A stretch of DNA of 9,157 nucleotides from Methylobacteriaceae bacterium (GTDB lineage Bacteria > Pseudomonadota > Alphaproteobacteria > Rhizobiales > Beijerinckiaceae): positions 1-9,157 of the forward strand of contig JAFAPJ010000114.1 in the NCBI GenBank assembly GCA_019247255.1, in the 5' to 3' direction. Below, in pieces: positions 4,296 through 9,157 of this stretch. The notes beneath the pieces are model-generated. The model did no database searches, had not been told where the DNA came from, and worked only from the letters and a program-made list of their open reading frames with translations. The stretch's first letter is position 1, and each line of letters starts with the position of its first letter. The position numbers and the translations under genes are program-made.

Positions 4296-5798
4296 ATGGG
4301 GCTGATGCAACGGCTGGAGCTGCGCCAGGGCCAGGCCCTGGTGATGACTCCTCAATTGCTGCAGGCGATCAAGCTGCTGCAGCTCTCCCATCTCGACCTC
4401 GTGTCCTACGTGGAGGCGGAGCTCGAGCGGAACCCGTTGCTCGAGGCCGTCGAGCCTCCTCCCGATAGCGTCGATGCCGGCGAGGCACCGACGGACAACG
4501 AGTCGGGCGCCGAAGACATTCGCCTCCGCGACGGGCAGTTCGAGGACGCGCCGCCGCTCGAGAACGACTTCCCGGACGAGCCCCTGCCGACCTCGCCTGC
4601 GGGCGCCGGCGAGGAGCTCAGCCTCACGGCTTCGGCCTGGTCCGCCTCGAGCGGGGGCAGCTTCGACGGGCTCGAACCGGATCTCGGCGCGACGCTCACG
4701 GTCGAGCCGACGCTGCGCGACCACCTCAGCGCTCAGCTCGACCTTGCGACCACGAACCCGGTCGATCGGTTAGTCGGGCGCCACGTCATCGACGGGGTGA
4801 ACGAGGCAGGCTACCTGACCGAGAGCCTCGACGAGATCGCCGCGAGCCTCGGGATCGAGGCCGCGGAGGTCGCCCGCGTGCTCGCGCTCGTCCAGGGCTT
4901 TCAGCCCGCCGGGATCGCGGCGCGCGACCTCGCCGAATGTCTCGCGATCCAGCTGCGCGAGCGCGACCGCTTCGATCCGGCCATGCAGGCGCTTGTCGGC
5001 CGGCTCGATCTCGTGGCACGCCGCGACCTCGCGGCCTTGAAGCGGCTCTGCGGGGTCGACGACGAGGATATGGCCGAGATGCTGGCCGAGCTGCGCCGTC
5101 TCGACCCGAAGCCCGGCCGGGCTTTCGGGTCCGGCCCCGTCCAGGTTCTCGTGCCCGACGTCTTCGTCCGGGCGGCCCCCGACGGGTCGTGGATCGTCGA
5201 GCTCAACCCGGACACGCTGCCCCGCGTGCTCGTGAACCAGGCCTACCACGCCCGCGTGGCGCGGGGCGCCCGGACGGATGCCGAGAAGAGCTTCATCAGC
5301 GAATGCCTCCAAAGCGCGAACTGGCTCACGCGCTCGCTCGAGCAACGCTCGAAGACGATCCTGAAGGTCGCGACCGAGATCGTGCGTCAGCAGGACGGGT
5401 TCTTCGCGCACGGCGTCGCGCATCTGCGGCCGCTGAACCTGAAAACGGTTGCGGACGCGATCGGCATGCACGAGTCCACCGTCTCGCGTGTCACCTCGAA
5501 CAAGGCGATCGGCACCGCCCGCGGCACCTTCGAGATGAAGTACTTCTTCACCGCCGCCATCCCGGGCGCGGCCGGCCAGGAGGCGCATTCCTCCGAAGCC
5601 GTGCGTCACCGCATCCGCCAGCTCGTCGAAGCGGAGCGCCCGGACGACGTTCTGTCCGACGACGCCCTGGTGCGCCGGCTGAAGCAGGAGGGCATCGACA
5701 TCGCCCGGCGCACGGTCGCCAAGTACCGCGACTCGCTGCGCATTCCCTCTTCGGTCGACCGCCGGCGCGACAAGGTCGTGGCTGCGCTCGCCGGCTAG
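4296..5798 (+). CDS. rpoN: RNA polymerase sigma-54 factor
   Basis: Encodes 500 residues, normal for alphaproteobacterial RpoN, the sigma factor that directs RNA polymerase to -24/-12 promoters and needs enhancer-binding ATPases to open DNA. Region I (about 1-50) has the expected Gln/Leu-rich pattern LRQGQALVMTPQLLQAIKLL with NPLLE at 46-50. Region II (about 52-118) is acidic and low in complexity. The core-binding domain spans about 120-315, with GYLTE and GIAARDLAECLAIQL recognisable. A helix-turn-helix follows (LKTVADAIGMHESTVSRVTS, 382-401), and the RpoN box at 470-479 reads ARRTVAKYRD, where the usual last residue is Glu. The ATG at 4296 has a G-run 8 bases upstream; an in-frame ATG at 4305 is a weaker alternative. 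It stands alone: lptB is not upstream and hpf and ptsN are not downstream, unlike the common proteobacterial cluster. Its stop is 4 bases from that of the opposing transporter gene. Confidence 0.97.
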   Translation: MGLMQRLELRQGQALVMTPQLLQAIKLLQLSHLDLVSYVEAELERNPLLEAVEPPPDSVDAGEAPTDNESGAEDIRLRDGQFEDAPPLENDFPDEPLPTSPAGAGEELSLTASAWSASSGGSFDGLEPDLGATLTVEPTLRDHLSAQLDLATTNPVDRLVGRHVIDGVNEAGYLTESLDEIAASLGIEAAEVARVLALVQGFQPAGIAARDLAECLAIQLRERDRFDPAMQALVGRLDLVARRDLAALKRLCGVDDEDMAEMLAELRRLDPKPGRAFGSGPVQVLVPDVFVRAAPDGSWIVELNPDTLPRVLVNQAYHARVARGARTDAEKSFISECLQSANWLTRSLEQRSKTILKVATEIVRQQDGFFAHGVAHLRPLNLKTVADAIGMHESTVSRVTSNKAIGTARGTFEMKYFFTAAIPGAAGQEAHSSEAVRHRIRQLVEAERPDDVLSDDALVRRLKQEGIDIARRTVAKYRDSLRIPSSVDRRRDKVVAALAG

Positions 5799-5802
5799 GG
5801 CG

Positions 5803-7215
5803 CTATCCTGACGCCGCCTCGGGGTCGCGGCGCGGCATCAGCGCCGCCCCCGCGGCGAAGAACGCGATGAGCACGAGCGGCGCGGCCGATTGCCGGCCGG
5901 TGAGTTCGGTCGCGACCGCGACCGCGAGCGGCGCCAGGAACGAGGTCAGCTTCCCCGACAGGGACAGGAGCCCGAAATAACGGCCGGCCTCGGCCGGCGG
6001 GACCGAGCGGGCGAGGAGCGCGCGCGAGGACGCCTGCAGCGGTCCCGCGACGGCCCCGATGAGGCAACCGCAAACGAGGAACAATCGCTCCGGCCAGCTG
6101 CCGAAGAGCCGGCGGGGCTCGGGCGGGGCGACCGGGACGACGAAGAGCACGTGCTCCCGGCCGATCGACAGGATCGCCACGCACACGAGCGTCAGCACGG
6201 CGAGCGATCCGAGGATCACCGGGCGGGGTCCGGTCCGGTCCTCCAGGATCCCGCCGAGGATCGCGCCGAGCGTCCCGGCCACCGTGAGCAGGATGCCGAA
6301 GACCCCGAGCGCGATCGCGCCCCAGCCGAGGATCCCCGCCCCGTAGACGCCCCCGAAGGCGAACAGCGCGACGAGCCCGTCCTGGTAGACCATGTTGGCG
6401 AGAAGGAAGCGCGCGAGCGCGGGTTTTCCGCGCGCCTCGCCGATCGTGCGCCGAAGACCTCGCAGGCCCGTCCCCACCGCCTCGCGCCAGGGCCGCCCGC
6501 TCCTCGCCCCGTCCGGCGTCCACAGGAAGAGCGGCCAGGCGAGGAGCACCATCCAGAGCGCGGAGAGCGGACCCACGATCCGGTCGCCTTCGTGGCGCGC
6601 TGGATCGAGCCCGAAGAGCGGCGGCAGGCCGGCGAGCGTCCGGCCGGTCTCGGGCGAGGCGGCGAGGAACCCGAGCACGATCGCGAGCGACACGAGGCCC
6701 CCCGCATAGCCGGCCCCCCAGCCATAGCCCGAGAGCCGGCCCATCCGATCGGGGCCGGCGAGCCGGCCCATCATGGCGTTGTTGAAGACGGCCGCGATCT
6801 CGGCCGCGACCGTGCCGACCGCGTAGAGCCCGAGGGCGAGAAGGAGCGCGCTCGGCGCGCCAGGCGCCGCCCACCACAGGCCCGCGGAGGCGGCCGCCAT
6901 GACGGCGAGCGCCCCCGCGATCCAGGGCTTCATGCGCCCGCCCGCGTCCGCAACGCTTCCGAGGACGGGAGACAGGACGGCGAGCGCGAGGCCGGCCGCC
7001 GCGGTCGCGTAGCCCCAGAGCGCCTGGCCGCGGACGGGGTCGGACGCCAGGATCGCGGTCGCGTAGGGCGCGAACACGAAGGTGGTGACCAGCGTGAAGA
7101 AGGGCTGGCAGGCCGGATCGAACAGGATCCAGCCGAGGACCGCGGCGCGCGAGGGCGGGCCGGCGGAGACGCCCGGCGCGCCGCGCGACCCCGGACGCGA
7201 TGAGAGGCGGGCCAC
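5803..7215 (-). CDS. Major facilitator transporter, UMF1/Atg22-like
   Basis: Encodes 470 residues with about twelve hydrophobic helices in two halves, an inner-membrane secondary transporter. Marks of the UMF1 (Atg22-like) group are LFDPACQPFFTLVTTFVFAP near the first helix (31-50), the loop GSVADAGGRMKPW (86-98) in the position of the MFS loop 2-3 signature, FNNAMM (143-148), and GRLSGYGWGAGYAGGL (159-173). A conserved-looking GRYFGLLSLSGK follows in the second half. Yeast Atg22 exports amino acids from the vacuole; bacterial substrates are mostly unknown, so amino-acid or small-metabolite efflux is only an inference. The start is a GTG at 7213-7215, 5 bases after the Lrp/AsnC stop, with no strong Shine-Dalgarno, which suggests translational coupling with the regulator gene. 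The first 25 residues are Arg/Ser/Gly-rich and cytoplasmic. The gene meets rpoN tail to tail with a 4-base gap. Confidence 0.85.
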   Translation of the reverse strand: MARLSSRPGSRGAPGVSAGPPSRAAVLGWILFDPACQPFFTLVTTFVFAPYATAILASDPVRGQALWGYATAAAGLALAVLSPVLGSVADAGGRMKPWIAGALAVMAAASAGLWWAAPGAPSALLLALGLYAVGTVAAEIAAVFNNAMMGRLAGPDRMGRLSGYGWGAGYAGGLVSLAIVLGFLAASPETGRTLAGLPPLFGLDPARHEGDRIVGPLSALWMVLLAWPLFLWTPDGARSGRPWREAVGTGLRGLRRTIGEARGKPALARFLLANMVYQDGLVALFAFGGVYGAGILGWGAIALGVFGILLTVAGTLGAILGGILEDRTGPRPVILGSLAVLTLVCVAILSIGREHVLFVVPVAPPEPRRLFGSWPERLFLVCGCLIGAVAGPLQASSRALLARSVPPAEAGRYFGLLSLSGKLTSFLAPLAVAVATELTGRQSAAPLVLIAFFAAGAALMPRRDPEAASG

Positions 7216-7220
7216 GCGGC

Positions 7221-7673
7221 TCAGGGGACCGCGTAGGCGGTTTCGGACTTGATCCGCTCCATGGCGAAGCGCGAGGTCACGTTCTTCAGCGGGACGGCCG
7301 CGATCAGCCGCTTGTAGAAGCCGTCATAGGCCGCCATGTCCGCCACCGCGACGCGCAGCATGTAATCGACGTCGCCCGCCATGCGGTAGAACTCCATCAC
7401 CTCGGGCATGGCCGAGACGCCATCCGCGAAGCGCCGCAGCCAATCCTCCGAGTGATCCGGGGCCTGGATGGAGACGAACACCGTCAGGCCGAGGCCGATC
7501 TTCGACGGATCGACCAGCGCGACGCGGCGCTCGATCACGCCCGTCATCTCGAGGCGGCGAATGCGCTTCCAGCAGGGCGTCTGCGAGAGGCCGACCCGAT
7601 CGGCGATCTGCGCGATGGGCACGGTCGCGTCGCTCTGGAGGATGCGCAGGATCTCGCGGTCGATACGGTCCAT
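7221..7673 (-). CDS. Lrp/AsnC-family transcriptional regulator
   Basis: Encodes 150 residues, standard for the family. An N-terminal winged helix-turn-helix occupies about 3-50: DRIDREILRILQSD opens helix 1 and VGLSQTPCWKRIRRLEMTGV (27-46) is the recognition helix and following turn, with the SQTPCWKRI signature. The C-terminal RAM domain (about 62-142) includes VMEFYRMAGDVDYMLRV, the strand-turn-strand that shapes the effector pocket, and NVTSRFAMERIK near the end. Established knowledge: these proteins assemble as dimers to octamers and usually respond to amino acids. The ATG at 7671-7673 is chosen because the frame continues upstream only into an implausible Arg/Ala-rich tail and then the antisense of the tRNA. 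The Shine-Dalgarno is weak. The transporter gene starts 5 bases after the stop, so this is probably the first gene of a regulator-transporter operon and may control it, perhaps with feedback on itself. Confidence 0.92.
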   Translation of the reverse strand: MDRIDREILRILQSDATVPIAQIADRVGLSQTPCWKRIRRLEMTGVIERRVALVDPSKIGLGLTVFVSIQAPDHSEDWLRRFADGVSAMPEVMEFYRMAGDVDYMLRVAVADMAAYDGFYKRLIAAVPLKNVTSRFAMERIKSETAYAVP

Positions 7674-7805
7674 CTCGGAGGCTCGGCGTCGGACCGAAGC
7701 GTGGCGGGGCCGGCCGGCCGAAGTCAATCGGGCGGCCGCTTCGCGCGCGGCGGGCACGGGCGCGACCTTGCCCGAATCGCCCGCCCGGCCTAGAAGGGCC
7801 TCGGC
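7674..7805. other. Divergent regulatory gap between lrp-type gene and tRNA-Thr
   Basis: These 132 bases contain no supportable gene. They hold the tRNA promoter candidate near the right end and must contain the leftward promoter of the regulator-transporter pair, for which I see no good -35/-10. GGCCGGCCGGCC (7709-7720) is a GC-only palindrome, weak evidence for an operator because such runs are common in this DNA. Confidence 0.4.
7768..7796 (+). promoter_or_regulatory. Probable promoter of tRNA-Thr
   Basis: TTGCCC (7768-7773) and TAGAAG (7791-7796) are separated by exactly 17 bases; each matches four of six consensus positions. The tRNA begins 9 bases after the -10 element, so the initiation site would fall at or just ahead of the mature 5' end, a common layout for single tRNA genes. 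Confidence 0.5.
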
Positions 7806-7881
7806 GCCGCAATAGCTCAGCTGGTAGAGCACCTCATTCGTAATGAGGGGGTCGGGGGTTCGAATCCCTCTTGCGGCACCA
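7806..7881 (+). tRNA. tRNA-Thr, anticodon CGU
   Basis: A complete cloverleaf can be folded by eye. The acceptor stem is GCCGCAA (7806-7812) with TTGCGGC (7871-7877), discriminator A at 7878 and an encoded CCA at 7879-7881. The D arm is 7815-7830 (GCTC with GAGC). The anticodon stem is CCTCA with TGAGG (7832-7836, 7844-7848) and the loop TTCGTAA places CGT at 7839-7841, which reads the Thr codon ACG, a preferred codon in GC-rich genomes. The T arm (7854-7870) has the loop TTCGAAT. It closely resembles the E. coli Thr CGU tRNA as I remember it, including the TTCGTAA loop. All arms are intact. It lies head to head with the Lrp-type gene and tail to tail with the cytochrome gene; no duplicated 3' end indicating an integrated element is seen nearby. 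Confidence 0.97.
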
Positions 7882-7901
7882 GACCCGCTCCAACTCTTCC
7901 G

Positions 7902-9157
7902 TCATTGCCAAGGCTGTGCGCTTTCGCGAAGCCGCGCGCTCACGCCCTCGAGGTCGCGCCAGGGCGGGCGACCGGGTGCGAAGCGTTCGCGCAGATGCGC
8001 CGCGAGCGCCGCGACCTGCCGGTCGTCGAGGGCGCGCGCGAAGCCCGGCATGAAGCCGAGATCCGGGGAGGCGGGCTCGGCGATCCCGGCGAGGATCACC
8101 CGGATGAGGTTGTCCGGCCGGTCGAGCTGCAAGGCGGTCGCGAGCGCGAGGGAGGGCTTCACGCCCCACAGGACGGGGCCGCGCCCCGGCTCGTGGCAGA
8201 CCGCGCAGGCGCCCTCGTAGAGCCGCGCCCCCAGGCCGTCGCCGCGCCGCGCCCGGCTCGCCTCCTCCAGCCGGGCCGCACGCGCAGCATCCTCCCCGAG
8301 GGCTCCGGCCGGCGCCGCGAGATAGGCTGCCATCGCCCGGATGTCCTCGTCCGGGACGTCCCGCATCTGGCGGACGATCTCGGCCATCGGGCCGGTCGCG
8401 ACGCCGTGCAGGGCGGAGTACCCGGTGCGGAGGTAATCGAAGAGCGCCGCCTCGCTCCAGTGCACGGGCGCGCGTGAGAGGTCGGCAAGGGCGGGGGCGT
8501 CCCAGCCGGCCGCCTCGCCTCCGGCGAGATGCGCCGCGCCGCCCCGCTCGGCGCCGAGGCGGTTCCTCGGCGAATGGCAGGCGCCGCAATGGCCGAGCGT
8601 CTCGACGAGATAGGCGCCGCGGTTCCAGGCGGCCGAGCGGTCCGGGTCGGGCCGCCACTCGCCCGGCCGGAGGAAGAGCGCGTTCCAGGCCGCCATCAGA
8701 GGACGAAACCCGTAGGGCCAAGCGAGCGCGGTCGCGGGCGGGGCCGAAGCGACGGCCGGCTCGGCCATCAGGAAGGCGTAGAGCGCCTGCAAATCCGCTT
8801 CCGCCGCCTTCGCGTAAGCCGGGTAGGGATGGGCCGGGTAGAGGTGATGGCCGTCGCGCGAAACGCCGTCGCGCATGGCCCGGGTGAAGGCCGGGTAGGA
8901 CCAGCCGCCGACGCCGTGCGTCGCGTCGGGCGAGATGTTCGCGGACCAGACCGTGCCGAACGGGGTCTCGACCGCGCGTCCGCCCGCGAGCCGGCCTTGC
9001 GGTCCCGTGTGGCAGGTGACGCAGCCGCCAAGGGCCGCAAGCACGCGCCCCCGCGCGATCGTCGCGGCCGAGTAGGCCTGCGGGTCGGGCCGGGCGATCG
9101 GCGCGAGCGCCGGCTTCAACGGCCAGAGCGCCGCGACCCCCGCGGCGAGCCCGCCGA
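7902..9157 (-). CDS. Triheme cytochrome c, dehydrogenase subunit type (5' end missing)
   Basis: The frame is open from the right edge to a TGA at 7902-7904; about 418 residues are visible and the start lies outside. Three haem-binding CxxCH motifs are present: CVTCH (9009-9023), CGACH (8574-8588) and CAVCH (8193-8207). The layout, with TPFGTVWSANISPD, GVSRDGHHLYPAHPYPAYAK, PLMAAWNALF and WNRGAYLVETLGHCGACHSP, matches the cytochrome c subunits of membrane-bound alcohol, gluconate or aldehyde dehydrogenases (AdhB-like), which pass electrons from a periplasmic catalytic subunit to ubiquinone. GFMPGF after the third haem motif probably supplies its axial Met. The visible N-terminus (GGLAAGVAALWPL) looks like the end of a signal or anchor helix, so a TTG at 9117-9119 is not the real start. 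The catalytic subunit is not in view; if present it should lie upstream, beyond 9157. The specific partner cannot be named. Confidence 0.9.
   Translation of the reverse strand, partial: GGLAAGVAALWPLKPALAPIARPDPQAYSAATIARGRVLAALGGCVTCHTGPQGRLAGGRAVETPFGTVWSANISPDATHGVGGWSYPAFTRAMRDGVSRDGHHLYPAHPYPAYAKAAEADLQALYAFLMAEPAVASAPPATALAWPYGFRPLMAAWNALFLRPGEWRPDPDRSAAWNRGAYLVETLGHCGACHSPRNRLGAERGGAAHLAGGEAAGWDAPALADLSRAPVHWSEAALFDYLRTGYSALHGVATGPMAEIVRQMRDVPDEDIRAMAAYLAAPAGALGEDAARAARLEEASRARRGDGLGARLYEGACAVCHEPGRGPVLWGVKPSLALATALQLDRPDNLIRVILAGIAEPASPDLGFMPGFARALDDRQVAALAAHLRERFAPGRPPWRDLEGVSARLRESAQPWQ

Noticed and set aside
7674..7832. 53-residue N-terminal extension of the Lrp/AsnC protein
   Set aside because: The extension runs into the antisense of the tRNA-Thr gene and has no resemblance to the family; 150 residues from 7673 is the normal length.
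7806..7901. tRNA-Thr as an attachment site of an integrated element
   Set aside because: No duplicated tRNA 3' end, integrase or composition change is present on either side in this window.
7834..8721. 295-codon minus-strand frame overlapping the cytochrome c gene
   Set aside because: It is a shifted frame of the cytochrome gene and includes the antisense of the 3' end of the tRNA; composition is Arg/Gly/Pro-rich without motifs.
9117..9119. TTG at 9119 as the start of the cytochrome c gene
   Set aside because: The frame continues to the window edge with hydrophobic residues typical of a signal or anchor helix, so the true start is outside the window.

Overview
The window is chromosomal DNA from a high-GC bacterium. 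The gene types, the Lrp/AsnC protein, the UMF1-type transporter and the TTGAC-type promoter candidates fit an alphaproteobacterium, most likely a Hyphomicrobiales member of the Methylobacteriaceae type. The genus is an inference and no species is claimed. Most of the sequence is about 70% GC with dense coding. The first ~240 bases are the exception: bases 1-120 are about 39% GC.

Layout, left to right. Bases 1-127 hold the last 41 codons of an unrecognised AT-rich gene on +. A 368-base non-coding stretch with several hairpins follows, ahead of a TerC/YjbE-family membrane protein gene (496-1125, +), which converges with a yqeY-like gene (1139-1597, -). yqeY diverges from carA (1699-2901, +), the glutaminase subunit of carbamoyl-phosphate synthetase; carB is not in the window. 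The short divergent region carries nested palindromes and a possible carA promoter. Next are a small three-helix membrane protein (3018-3404, +) and, 10 bases on, a class I SAM-dependent methyltransferase (3415-4104, +). rpoN, encoding sigma-54, occupies 4296-5798 (+) without its usual neighbours lptB, hpf and ptsN.

The right part is mainly on the minus strand. An Lrp/AsnC regulator (7221-7673, -) and a UMF1/Atg22-type major facilitator transporter (5803-7215, -) form a likely two-gene operon whose stop lies 4 bases from the stop of rpoN. A tRNA-Thr (CGU anticodon, CCA encoded) lies at 7806-7881 (+) behind a reasonable promoter. A triheme cytochrome c (7902-9157, -) runs off the right edge with its N-terminus missing.

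Most of the window is ordinary housekeeping and transport content. I found no phage, insertion sequence, CRISPR array or clear new defence system. Points worth a second look are the AT-rich gene end at the left edge, the structured leader of terC, the palindromes between yqeY and carA, a TTAACCC motif recurring only between genes, the isolated rpoN with an adjacent membrane protein/methyltransferase pair, and the Lrp-transporter pair.
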